Below, piece after piece: positions 21,431 through 31,350 of a stretch of DNA of 64,000 nt. The first letter of the stretch is position 1; every line of letters begins with the position of its first letter. This DNA comes from Bufo bufo. Its lineage: Eukaryota > Chordata > Amphibia > Anura > Bufonidae. Both the position numbers and the translations under genes were made by a program. A model generated the notes under the pieces. That model did not search any database. It was not told where the DNA came from and saw nothing but the letters and a program-made list of their open reading frames with translations. Where the stretch lies: assembly GCF_905171765.1 (NCBI RefSeq), contig NC_053390.1, positions 306,284,984 through 306,348,983 on the forward strand. The letters run 5' to 3'.

Positions 21431-24400
21431 GAGGGAGAAACACCAAAATGACCTTATAATGCAAATTCAGTACGTGGAAGCACAAAACAAGGTCTACCCA
21501 TCACTAGAGTTCTCTGAAAAGCTCAGACTCCTTAGATCCCAGCTTAGAGAAAGTTTCCTGCACACATATGAACTCTCTCTTAAAAAGACTAAAACTAGGT
21601 ACTACTCACAAGCCAACAAAGCAGGGAGGTTGCTAGCTGCACTTGTAAAAGCAAGGGCCTTGAAATCAAGAATAGCATTTCTTTGGGACCCCGCTAAATC
21701 CTATAAACTGTACCGATCCGAAGGCTATAGCCAATAGATTTATGGCTTACTATTCCCAACTGTATAATTTAACTGGGGAACCAGGTTTCACTCCTGCCTC
21801 CCCCGGAGACATAGATAATTTTCTGCGTTCATTAACGTTACCCTCTTTGGATAAATGCCAAAGTGAATCCCTCTGTGCTCCCATCTCTCAAGATGAAATC
21901 TCTAGCGTTATAGCCGGCTTGCCACATCATAAAAGTCCCGGCCCAGATGGGCTTCTGAACTCTTACTACAAACTCTTCTCTGATTGTCTTCTCCCACATC
22001 TTCATGCGGCCCTGTCTCGTGCCATGGCAACTGGGAAAATGCCCAAGGAAATGCTACAAGCCGTCATTGTGACTCTGCCCAAATCCGGGAAAGAACCTTC
22101 GATCCCACAAAATTTTCGCCCCATTTCCTTACTTAACACAGATCTTAAGATCTACGCGAAGATTTTAGCAACCCGCTTAGTTGATATTATTCCCACCCTA
22201 GTGCCCCCAGATCAAGTAGGGTTTGTACATTGGCGTCAGATGACGGATAATTCCAGGAGGGTACTGAACTTGATTGACTTTGTAAATCGGGCCCGGGTAC
22301 CGACAGTGATGGTTACCCTGGATGTCGAGAAGGCATTCGACCTGGTCAATTGGTCATTTGTCTTCTCGGTACTCCACAGGATGGGATTTCCGGAGTCCAT
22401 GCTCCAAGCCATACGGGTTCTTTACTCCGACCCTTCAGCCCGAGTGTTAGCAAATGGGGTATTGTCTGACCCGTTCACATTGTCTAATGGCACGAGACAG
22501 GGGTGCCCCTATCACCCTTAATATTTATCCTATCCCTAGAACCACTGGCTCAAGCCATTCGACAGGCAAATGATTTGACAGGAGTGCAAATTGGTGACAG
22601 ACAACATTGCTTGTCTATGTATGCTGATGACATCATTCTGTCTTTAACCAACCCTCGGATGTCCTTAAAGGCAGTGATGGATATTATCCGTTCTTATGGG
22701 GCCCTATCGTATTACAAGATCAATGAAAGCAAATCCCAAGCCCTTCCATTAGGGATCCCAGTGGCAATTTTGTCCCGGATGAAAGGGGAGTTCTTCTTAG
22801 ACTGGCAAGATTCTATGGTGCAATACCTGGGATTTAAAGTGACAGCCACCCCTCAGGAATTATACAAGGCCAACTTCCCTCCCCTCCTCCAATCGCTTCA
22901 ACCAGAGCTCAATAGCATGGCCAAATCAGAACTATCTTGGTTGGGACGCATTGCAGCTTTTCAGCAGCACATACTTCCAAAATTATTATATTTATTCCGA
23001 ACCATCCTCATCCCGGTCCCGGTGTCCTTTTTTAACTTAGCTAATAAAATGCTAAACTCCTTCATTTAAAACAAGACCAAGCCGAGAATTGCTAGAAGCA
23101 TTATGTGTAGACATAAAAGATGCGGTGGTCTAGGTATGCCCAATCTCTATGATTATTACTTAGCTTCTAGAATCAATCAGTTAAGGGAGTGGTGGTCAGG
23201 TGAGTTGGGGAAACACTGGGTGCATATTGAACAATCGCAGGTAATTTACGCGCCCTACTTATGGCCGCTTTACATGATTGCTATAAGGGCCTTCAACCCA
23301 CATACTATGTCTCTACTTAGTTAGCCTTGTGGAAAACATACCACGAGAAAGGACGAGCTGCTCCTATATCATTGGCCCACATAACCCCAATTGAGTCCCT
23401 CCAATATCTAGTCCTGGATTTGAATCTGAAGTTATGGAGAGATAGAGGAATTACTACTGTGACTGACTTACTATCTAGCTCAGATTTAAAACCCTTTGAA
23501 ACCATCAAGCGGGATTTCAACATCCCCCAAAGGGAGACTTTCTCTTACCTTAAAATAAGACACATGCTATCGAATAACCCCTCCTTCACTCTCAAAGGTC
23601 ACATTCAGTTACTAATATGGTGATCCATAACTGGTTCTGCGCACACAGGGATCAAACCCTTATACATGTACTTAGGGGATAAAGACCTGTTTCTTAAAAC
23701 AGCCCCACTCCTAGCGTGGGAAACAGATCTGAAACAAACATTTACCCCTGCGCAATGGTCATCTGCAAACAGGCTCGCTATTTCCACTCTTAAAGGGAAC
23801 CTGTCACCGGGATTTTGGGTATAGAGCTGAGGACATGGGTTGCTAGATGACCGCTAGCACATCAGCAATACCCAGTCCCCATAGCTCTGTGTGCTTTTAT
23901 TGTGGGAAAAAAACGATTTGATACATATGCAAATTAACCTGAGATGAGTCCTGTCCCTGACTCATCTCGCATACAGGACTCATCTCAGGGTAATTTGCAT
24001 AAGCATCAAATCGTTTTTTTACAGAATAAAAGCACACATAGCTATGGGGACTGGGTATTGCGGATGTGCTAGCGGCAATCTAGCAGCTCATGTCCTCAGC
24101 TCTATACCCAAAATCCCGGTGACAGGTTCCCTTTAAATGCTCCTCGTATTTAGAATCTTACATTAAAATAACACTTAGATGGTACTAAACCCCAGGCTAC
24201 ATACGTTCTTCCCGAACACAAATGTGGAATGTTGGCGAGGTTGTGGTTGCAAGGGGACGCTGCTTCACATACTTTGGGCATGTCCTAAGATTTCTTCTCT
24301 CTGGTCCCAAGTATTCATTAAAGTATCTGGGGTTGCTGGATATTTGATTTCTCCAAACCCTGCCCTTGCCTTGCTGTTAATAGACCTAGACAAAATTCCT

Positions 24401-24637
24401 CTTAAATCCAGGATTATCATCTTGCATTTATTTCTAGCCACCAAGTTAGCAATAACGAGGAACTGGAAAAGCACCATTATCCCGGATCTCCACGAGATTA
24501 TCAGGGCGGTAGAAACCACGAAGTCCTATGAGCTCATGTTAGCTCATCAAACTTTCCAAGTTACCCGATTTGATCGGCTGTGGAAGTCCTGGAGTGGTCT
24601 GTGTCCAGAAACACCAGAGAGTGCAGGGATGGGATAG
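21431..24637 (+). pseudogene. L1 ORF2 reverse transcriptase part, degraded
   Basis: Homologous throughout to ORF2 at 5235-9023. It shows FRPISLLNTDLKIYAK, GFVHWRQM, LDVEKAFDLVNW, NGTRQGC and YADDIIL, so the catalytic residues survive. The frame is broken near 21737 (stop), 22505 (in RQGCPLSPL), 23069-23103, 23324 and 23623. A MITE interrupts it at 23794-24132. The C-terminal knuckle CWRGCGCKGTLLHILWAC is intact at about 24230-24283. The last frame ends at 24637. Confidence 0.9.
23794..24132. mobile_element. Palindromic MITE, TTAA duplication, in L1
   Basis: AGGGAACCTGTCACCGGGAT at the left is mirrored at the right, flanked by TTAA (23790-23793 and 24133-24136). The inverted arms extend for over 130 bp. 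Removing the element restores the L1 frame (STLKCSSYLES). Same TTAA-class as the element at 15904. Confidence 0.9.
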
Positions 24638-24639
24638 AG

Positions 24640-24797
24640 CAGGGATCAGCAACCTTCGGCACTCCAGCTGTTGTGAAACTACAATTCCCAGCATGCTCCA
24701 TTCATTTCTATGAGAGTTCTGAGAAGAGCAGAGCAAGTATGCATGCTGGGAGTTGTAGTTTCACAACACCTGGAGTGCCGGAGGTTGCCTACCCCTG
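24640..24797. mobile_element. hAT-type MITE with 8-bp TSD
   Basis: CAGGGATCAGCAACCTTCGG at the left mirrors CCGGAGGTTGCCTACCCCTG at the right. The 8-bp duplication GGATAGAG flanks it (24632-24639 and 24798-24805). Inner arms include the complementary pair TTGTGAAACTACAA and TTGTAGTTTCACAA. CA...TG ends with an 8-bp TSD point to a hAT transposase in trans. Confidence 0.92.
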
Positions 24798-25140
24798 GGA
24801 TAGAGGGTTGCATTGGGGGTTGTTGGGGGGTGGGGTCGGATTGGATTGGATTGGATTGCACGTGCATGGTCTCGATTGATCCTAATTGACCTATATGTAT
24901 ATTAGCGGTGATGTGAAGACACGGCCCAGACTTTTGTTTTACTGTGTTTTTAATATTATGATTTTGTTAAGACATTCTGTACTTCATCGATTACTTTGTC
25001 TATACAAACAAAACAAAAAAAAAGATAAAGAAATTGGATTTTTTTGCTCAATGATATATCTAGCTGTATGTACATTGTACTTATTATGGCATGAGCATTT
25101 CTCTGATAATAAAAATCTATTGAAAGTAAAATGGCCGCTG

Positions 25141-25268
25141 TCATTTTGAGACACTGCTTGTGATGTCATCATTAGAATCCTGGCAGATGACTCACTTACT
25201 TATGGCATCATAATAGGGGCCATGGCTCATTTACATATGACATCATAATGGGCGGTGGTTATATATTG
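25141..25268 (+). promoter_or_regulatory. Candidate promoter in satellite monomer M0
   Basis: Dense cluster of bZIP-like sites: TGATGTCATCA, the AP-1 consensus TGACTCA (about 25188), TGACATCATAA and GTGACGCAC. TTTACATA and a TATA-like GGTTATATATT (25257-25267) also occur. The splice-donor-like CGG|GTAAGT lies about 90 bp downstream (GT at 25354). This is a sequence-based suggestion with no transcript support. Confidence 0.4.
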
Positions 25269-25379
25269 AGGTGACGCACTGATTCTAGCCTCAGTCTACA
25301 TGGCTGGCTCTCACCATTAGGGGCTTCTGACGAGCAGCACAGGACCAGATCGGGTAAGTTTCTCTGCTTTTCTCCTCAT

Positions 25380-25592
25380 GTGTTTGGGAATTGTTTTGCT
25401 GATTGTTATTTTCTTTCTTTTCTATGCAATGTGAGAGCTGTGTTTGACCCTCTGCGGCCCCTGAAAATCTGCCTGAGGTGCGACACTCAACCTCCTCCAA
25501 TGGAAGAATCCCAGGAGAAAGGGAAGAAGAAGCCTCCACCTCCATTAAAGGGCCAGAGCCACAGAACTCCAAGACCATTTTATAATAAATAA
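25380..25592 (+). other. Short ORF recurring in the satellite monomers
   Basis: A 70-codon frame ending RPFYNK, overlapping an AATAAATAAA poly(A) signal (25584). The same-length frame is open in monomers M2 (35046-35258) and M5 (42705-42917), with substitutions. In others it is broken by a stop: M1 has TAA after CLRCDS, M3 and M6 stop after KVKK, M4 and M7 stop after LPPF. The product, CLRCDTQPPP followed by a Lys/Pro-rich tail, matches no family I know. The Met may lie in an intron, given the GTAAGT just upstream. Confidence 0.25.
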
Positions 25593-26272
25593 AGTTTTTT
25601 TTGTATTGTGTTTCTTTAAAAAAAAGATTGTTGTGTTGTTCTTCTTAAATTTTAAATTGCGCTATTTATATGGCGCCCCTGATTCTGTAGGTATCATAGG
25701 GGTGTGTTAAATTGGTACAGGGCTGAACCCTTGAATATTGGGTAACCAATGAGCTCCAAAGAAGAAATTTATTAAAGAGATATTCCCATCTAGAGCATTT
25801 ATGGCATACCGCTAGAATATGCCACAAATATCAGATAGGTGTGGGTACCACCTGTGGGACAGGTCCTGAAGTGAACGGAGAGCACAGCGTACATGCACAG
25901 TGCCCTCTCCATTCACTGGTATGAGACTTCAAAACATTGCTAAGCAGGTGTGCTGTGTATCTAATCCCATCATGTGTGATACTGTCTGCTGAATTGCTGT
26001 ATCTAAAACTCTAATGTGTGATACTGTCTGCTGAACTGTGTATCTATTCTTCTCCAGGGTGTATTTATTAGTCACGGTGCCCCCAGTACTTATAATGCTC
26101 CCTGTAGTGCCCCCAATATTTATAGTGCCCCCCAGTACTGGATGGGTTAAGGGCGAGGAATGTTGAGTGCAGTGGCCAGCATACGGTGTAGGAGTCAGAA
26201 AAATAGGCCAGAGTTAGAAAAATAAACATCTCTCTATAATGTATAGCAAAATTGGAATTATAGTACATCTAA

Positions 26273-26579
26273 ACGTTCGGGTGTCCGCCTGGCCGTGTGG
26301 AGACAAACGGATCCGTCCAGACTTACAATGTAAGTCAATGGGGACGGATCCGTTTGAAGTTGACACAATATGGCTCAATTTTCAAACGGATCCGTCCCCC
26401 ATTGATTTTCAATGTAAAGTCAAAACGGATCCGTTTCCATTATCATGAACAAAAAAAACTAAATGTATTTATTATATATTTTTTTTTCTTCATGGTAATG
26501 CAAACTGATACGTTCTGAACGGATCTAAGCTGTGCAGATACCAGACGGATCCGCACCTAACGCAGGTGTGAAAGTAGCC
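26273..26579. mobile_element. MITE-like insertion with ACGGATCCGT motifs
   Basis: About 307 bp absent from other monomers at this point (CATCTAACTAAAG). TAA flanks it (26270-26272 and 26580-26582). It contains several inverted copies of ACGGATCCGT, also seen at 55905-56075. The right end GGTGTGAAAGTAGCC looks like a terminal repeat, but the left end does not match it well. Confidence 0.7.
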
Positions 26580-26817
26580 TAACTAAAAGAAAAACACATT
26601 CCCAACTGTACACAGTGCAATTCTCTCCCAGATAGCGGGGTATGCATTTAGGAAAGGATAGGAGTTATAGTCCTCCTTACACAATTTCTGACTAAACGCT
26701 AATTTAGCGCAATCTATGGCTGGCAACAGTACATTGGCAATAATGGCTCTAATGTCCATTGCAGGATAGAGAGTTTTGATGGAAAATCTGGCCATGGTTT
26801 GTCTAGGTGTGAAGGGC

Positions 26818-27199
26818 AAAAAAATGCACCACACGGATATGCCACTGACTATACTGGCTAGTCATAAATGCAGATATTAAAATTTGAGACTTTCGCCAAT
26901 ATATTCCTGTCAGGAAAATATCGGAGCCCTTCATGCACCACGTCACGGTCACTCAGCATGGCATTTGCTATATGATTGTATTTACATCCGCACAATGCTC
27001 CGTTTTGTGTAGGATGTCCTTGTGGTGCATGTGGACCGCGCCGACATCCTCCACCGTATGCATTTTTTGCTGGGGATAGTCGTTTGCTGCGGTCCACATG
27101 CGGTGGGGCTGCTCCCCCAATGAAAAACACGCTACAGTGTTAGGGGTTGAGCAGCTCCTCCAGTATTGCCACTATATTTCTGTGTTTTTGGGTTTTTTT
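26818..27199. mobile_element. 382-bp insertion with 14-bp TSD
   Basis: Monomer sequence TAGGTGTGAAGGGC is duplicated (26804-26817 and 27200-27213). The insert starts AAAAAAATGCACC and ends GGGTTTTTTT. It is non-coding. The long TSD suggests retrotransposition, but the A-run at the left and T-run at the right do not fit a simple poly(A) tail. Family not recognised. Confidence 0.7.
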
Positions 27200-27623
27200 T
27201 AGGTGTGAAGGGCATCTTAGCAGTGTCCCTCAGTACAGCAAAGTCTTAATGGCTGTAGTCACAGATTACATTGCTGAATCCTATGCTTGGCCATGCAAAT
27301 TCTAAGTTCTTCTTCTCTCTTTCCGTGGATTTTGCAGAGATCTGTTAGTCCGAGTAGCTTTTTTGGGCCTGAGAGGAGGGAGCATCAGGCATAGTTTTCT
27401 TCATTTCTGAACTCTCACTAATCACCCTCTAACTGATCTGCGGGCTGATCCTGGTTACCCACCCAACCTCCTGCTAAGGACTGAGCTAGGATTATTAACC
27501 CTTGGCTAAGTCAGAAATACATGGCTAAGCAACGTCCATACATGGAAAAACAATACATACCATAACATTAAATTACATTAGATTAAAGAACAAACCAATT
27601 GCAGCAGCCACCTTCTCTGGGTA

Positions 27624-28156
27624 ACATAGTAACATAGTAACATAGTACATAAGGCCGAAAAAAGACATTTGTCCATCCAGTTCGGCCTGTTATCCTGCAA
27701 GTTGATCCAGAGGAAGGCAAAAAAACCCTGTGAGGTAGAAGCCAATTTTCCTCACTTTAGGGGAATAAAAAATTCCTTCCCGACTCCAATCAGGCAATCA
27801 GAATATATCCCTGGATCAATGACCCCTCTCTAGTAGCTATAGCCTGTAATATTATTACACTCCAGAAATACATCCAGGACCCTCTTGAATTCCTTTATTG
27901 TACTCACCATCACCACCTCCTCAGGCAGAGAGTTCCATAGTCTCACTGCTCTTACCGTAAAGAATCCTTTTCTATGTTTGTGTACAAACCTTCTTTCCTC
28001 CAGACGCAGAGGATGTCCCCTCGTCACAGTTACAGTCCTGGGATAAATAGATGATGGGATAGATCTCTGTACTGACCCCTGATATATTTATACATAGCAA
28101 TTAGATCTCCCCTCAGTCGTCTTAATGTGAATAACCCTAATTTTGATAATCTTTCA
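27624..28156 (-). mobile_element. 5'-truncated CR1-type LINE
   Basis: Minus-strand insertion between GGGTA repeats (27619-27623 and 28157-28161). The left end carries (TAACATAG)n, the complement of a CR1-type 3' octamer repeat. The coding end at 27830-28027 encodes a terminal RT segment (RLEERRFVHKHRKGFFTVRA, VRLWNSLPEEVV). It is related to, but not the same as, the fragment at 13100. Confidence 0.88.
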
Positions 28157-28190
28157 GGGTACTGTATGCAAATATAAAGTGCTAACCCAT

Positions 28191-28456
28191 GGGATTATAA
28201 ATCATATGAATGTATCATAAGATTACTTACACATCTCCAACTCTTATAAATAATAATAAAACACGTGGACACAAATATTTTTGGTGGAATAAATTAGGCC
28301 ACGGCCGGCTTTATTAAAGATTAACTTAAACCAAAATTCAACTGTATCAATATAAACCAATAACTTCATAAACAAATAATTAGACCAGCCATAAGCTCGG
28401 CCTAAACTTCAGACTTAACTCGTCCGCTCACCAATTCAGTGAGCGACTTTACACCC
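28191..28456 (-). repeat. Ngaro 3' repeat block B2
   Basis: 266 bp, from GGGATTATAAATC to GACTTTACACCC, matching 28853-29118 with only a few differences. Confidence 0.9.
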
Positions 28457-28852
28457 TCCTTCTAATAAAGCAGCCGTGACAAACAAAACAAACTTTCAAC
28501 AGGGAAGGGCGGGCGGGGGCAGCACCTCCTCCAGACGCTGATGAGATGACAGCCTAACACTGCCTGCTACCGCTACTATATAGCCCTAACCAAGGGGGGC
28601 CCTGAAACTGTCCCACCAATGAACTAACTGTTGCTGGGCATCCCAGGCTACCCTGCCCAGCAACACTACCCCATAGGTCACTTAATGACTCAATAATTTA
28701 CCTCTGCCCCAAACCCCCCAGCAACTAACTATATTTAGCTCACCTATACACACTTTTAGGTGAAAAAAATTTCCCGCCACAACTATACCCAAGCTAATGG
28801 GATGATTATAATCCCATGTGGATCCCTCTATATAATTCCGGGATCCATACAT
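28457..28852 (-). repeat. Ngaro block A2 between the B repeats
   Basis: 396 bp of non-coding sequence between the two B copies. In Ngaro-type elements this should equal the 5'-terminal A1 block, which is not present here, so its identity is inferred from position. Confidence 0.6.
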
Positions 28853-29118
28853 GGGATTATAAATCATATGAATGTACCATAAGATTACTTACACATCTCC
28901 AACTCTTATAAATAATAATAAAACACGTGGACAGAAATATTTTTGGTGGAATAAATTAGGCCACGGCCGGCTTTATTAAAGATTAACTTAAACCAAAATT
29001 CAACTGTATCAATATAAATCAATAACTTCATAAACAAATAATTAGACCAGCCATAAGCTCGGCCTAAACTTCAGACTTAACTCGTCCGCTCACCAATTCA
29101 GTGAGCGACTTTACACCC
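28853..29118 (-). repeat. Ngaro 3' repeat block B1
   Basis: 266 bp, the partner of 28191-28456. It directly follows the SGNH frame. Confidence 0.9.
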
Positions 29119-29133
29119 ACCGGACCATGCCGG

Positions 29134-29733
29134 CTAACCAGGCGGCATGGGCCCCACCCCACCCATAACTATCTCAATTATAGCTTGCATGTCCAAATTG
29201 AAAATGTCCAAACCGATCTCTGACAAATGAATCTTGTCCGAAAAATAAAGGCCGGGCAAACCACCTTCAAGGTCCACGTGTCGAAAAGAAAACCCCCAGA
29301 TTAATGGCATAAAACGAGCCATAATTCTATTCAAACGTATCCTAATCTTATCCAAATATTTAAAATTGGAACAGGATAACCAAAGTAAACGTGGAATCAT
29401 CTCCGAAAAAACTAAACGGGCATCAGGGAACAATCGCCTAGCCCTTACCATAGTACGTTTCATACAAAAGGCCAACTCAATGGTACCAAATTTGCCCACA
29501 TCATTGGCCCCCGCATGAAAAATTATTACATCAGGATCAGGGTATAAATCACACATTTCCAACAGTACATCCATCAAACCTTCCCAACGAAGACCCCTGA
29601 CTCCATTCCTGTATATTCGAACCGTATCTGTGGACCAAGATAGGTTATCACCGTACGATCTTTTTTCAGCTCTGCGATGGGCCCAATACACGAAAGAATG
29701 GCCAACAATCCATACGGTGAGACCTGCGAAAAC
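29134..29733 (-). CDS. SGNH/GDSL-type hydrolase of the Ngaro element
   Basis: Encodes an SGNH-fold esterase-like domain, known from Ngaro-group retrotransposons; its role there is not established. The first Met is at 29691, but the catalytic block I lies upstream in the same frame (TVWIVGHSFVYWAHR, with Ser in GHS), so coding must begin before that Met. A splice-acceptor-like TTTTCGCAG at about 29736-29744 precedes it and could supply the start by splicing. Block III is HAGANDVGKFG and block V is DKIHLSEIG with the Asp-x-x-His pair. No stop interrupts the frame. Similar hydrolase ORFs follow the recombinase in fish and frog elements. Confidence 0.8.
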   Translation of the reverse strand, partial: VFAGLTVWIVGHSFVYWAHRRAEKRSYGDNLSWSTDTVRIYRNGVRGLRWEGLMDVLLEMCDLYPDPDVIIFHAGANDVGKFGTIELAFCMKRTMVRARRLFPDARLVFSEMIPRLLWLSCSNFKYLDKIRIRLNRIMARFMPLIWGFSFRHVDLEGGLPGLYFSDKIHLSEIGLDIFNLDMQAIIEIVMGGVGPMPPG

Positions 29734-29749
29734 TATAATATAAAGATCA

Positions 29750-30673
29750 TCAGATCACAGAAATATCAGGACGAACATACATTTTAAAACAATTAGACGA
29801 CCATCTTCCAATCCGTTTAATCACTGACGCACTCAAACCCGACCGAGCCGCCGCAGTGGCGGCTCCAATCCGGAAAGAATGCAACGTAATCCGGACACCA
29901 TCTAAACCCAATTCCTTTAAACATTTTTTTAGCACGGACCTAAATTGATATTGCGTTAAAGGAGAATCGTTTGCATGCACAAAGAAAGCATTACCACTCC
30001 TTGGTCTGCGAAGCCAATACTGAGAAATCATACTCACCGGACAAATACCACCCGACCCAACTCTGTTCACACGGATCCAGGTACCCTTACCTGACTGATC
30101 CATCTTTGACGTCGGAAGAAAGAACAAAACATAATTAACATGAACATGGACATGTTTCCAGGCCAAACCCAAACCTGCCTCCCTATTTCTTGGAAACAAC
30201 TCACTAATTCTAAAAGCACCAAAAAACATACAACAAAACGCGGTGGAAAATAGCAACTCTTCAAAACTATCAAAACAAACTAAAGAAGTAGCATGACATA
30301 ACGATCCTAACAGCGTGGGAGAAATAGGACATCTATTGTCAGGAGAACAATTACCACGTTTGTAACCTTTCAACATCTGCTTAATCAAGAAATAATCTAA
30401 CAAAGAAGGAGAACCTAAAACCCGAAGAAAAAAGGAAACACCTGACAAAACCCTTAAAACGGTAGAGTAAGCCAGACCCTGCCTAAACAATGCCACACAA
30501 AATGCTAAAGCAGCAACCTCGCCACCACCATGAGAAGACCAACCTCTATCAGCTGTAAAACTGCACCACCTAAACCACGAACGGCTATAATCCGACCAGG
30601 TCGCCGGAGCCACAGAAGACTGTAAGTAAGACATACCTAGGACCAAATCAGATTCCACAGGTATGCAGGGCAC
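29750..30673 (-). CDS. Tyrosine recombinase of the Ngaro element
   Basis: A 307-residue enzyme that would integrate the circular DNA intermediate of a DIRS/Ngaro element. Catalytic residues are visible: Arg155 (FGAFRISEL), the His265-x-x-Arg268 box (LHSFRIGAAT), Trp291 and the nucleophile Tyr299 (FKMYVRPDI). An N-terminal SAM-like region has ATWSDYSRSWFRW. The frame is intact from a Met at 30673, slightly overlapping the end of the RNase H frame. The length is near that expected for the recombinase domain of this group. Confidence 0.9.
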   Translation of the reverse strand: MPCIPVESDLVLGMSYLQSSVAPATWSDYSRSWFRWCSFTADRGWSSHGGGEVAALAFCVALFRQGLAYSTVLRVLSGVSFFLRVLGSPSLLDYFLIKQMLKGYKRGNCSPDNRCPISPTLLGSLCHATSLVCFDSFEELLFSTAFCCMFFGAFRISELFPRNREAGLGLAWKHVHVHVNYVLFFLPTSKMDQSGKGTWIRVNRVGSGGICPVSMISQYWLRRPRSGNAFFVHANDSPLTQYQFRSVLKKCLKELGLDGVRITLHSFRIGAATAAARSGLSASVIKRIGRWSSNCFKMYVRPDISVI

Positions 30674-31209
30674 GATTCCCCTTTCAGATCGGCCCCTTCT
30701 GCCAACTGTCGGAATGTCTGAAACTGAAAACGGGAAAGCGAATCAGCAATTGAATTATCTATTCCAGGGATATGGCGAGCTTTCAACCAAATATTTAATC
30801 TTAAACAGAGAAGAACCAGATGACGTAACAATTTAACTACTAACGGACATTTTGATGATAAACAATTAACTGCAAATAAAACACCCTTATTGTCAGTATG
30901 CTAAATAATTCTCTTATTGGAAAAACAACTCCCCCATAAAACTAGCGAAACCACAACAGGAAACAGCTCTAACAAAACAATATTCTTAGTCACCCCATTC
31001 AAAATCCAAGCAGGATGCCATTTTGCTGCACACCAATGTCCGTTCCAATATGCACCAAAACCGCAAGAACCAGCAGCATCCGTAAACAAATCCATAGAAG
31101 AAGCTAAAACAAAATCTTCCTGCCAATACGACCTGCCATTATATAGCTGAAAGAATTCCAACCAAATCATAAAATCTTCTTTAACCTCCCTAGATAAACT
31201 AACTGTCAC
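30637..31209 (-). pseudogene. Ngaro RNase H domain, truncated and frameshifted
   Basis: Two frames (31209-30901 and 30831-30637) make up a DIRS-type RNase H: LFTDAAGSCGFGAYW (first Asp), LLELFPVVVSL (Glu), then HIPGIDNSIADSLSRF (last Asp). A stop sits near 30899-30901. The reverse transcriptase upstream of it is lost at the 31205 junction. Confidence 0.82.
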
Positions 31210-31350
31210 GGATGGTGTACAGGAAACAAGACAATGTAATACAATAATGACTCACTGGATCCACAACTAAGGAACAAAAGGGAGACCCCTACATGAGACC
31301 TGCCACTCTCCCTAATTGCTCAGCCTATGCGAACACCCCAAAGGTGGATG
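31206..31350. other. Unassigned filler, possible LTR fragment
   Basis: Begins TGTCACGGATGG, as many Gypsy-type LTRs do, and runs to the satellite restart at GCACTGACCC. I see no second boundary, so this is only a suggestion. Confidence 0.3.

Larger units (their letters stand above)
21420..25127 (+). mobile_element. Second L1, 3' half (ORF2 and 3' UTR)
   Basis: Begins at the PLE-B insertion point (CATAAAAAATT, 21420-21430) in the middle of ORF2 and runs to ATTGAAAGTAAA just before a satellite monomer. It carries two nested elements (23794-24132 and 24640-24797) and a GGATT pentamer run at about 24837-24857. The 5' half is on the minus strand at 62353-64000. The halves join in frame (see the finding on the split L1). 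Confidence 0.92.
25128..28190 (+). repeat. Satellite monomer M0 (interrupted)
   Basis: First monomer of the array, starting AAAATGGCCGCTGTCA directly after the L1 tail. It carries three insertions (26273-26579, 26818-27199, 27624-28156) and is cut by an Ngaro element at 28191. About 2 kb remains when these are removed. It has the candidate promoter, donor, short ORF and poly(A) signal described for the array. Confidence 0.9.
28191..31205 (-). mobile_element. Ngaro-type tyrosine-recombinase retrotransposon, 5'-truncated
   Basis: On the minus strand, 5' to 3', it has the RNase H end of the polymerase, a tyrosine recombinase, an SGNH hydrolase, and a 3' end with two identical 266-bp blocks (28853-29118 and 28191-28456) around a 396-bp block (28457-28852). 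That is the B1-A2-B2 split direct repeat layout of Ngaro/DIRS-group elements. The expected 5' A1 block, gag and the RT core are missing. It sits in a satellite monomer, and about 180 bp of monomer is missing at the junction. Confidence 0.88.

Noticed and set aside
24886..25149. 87-codon frame at the end of the second L1
   Set aside because: It lies in the L1 3' UTR and runs into the satellite; no resemblance to known proteins.
31206..31350. LTR retrotransposon
   Set aside because: Only a TGTCACGG-type start is seen; no CA end, TSD or partner LTR.
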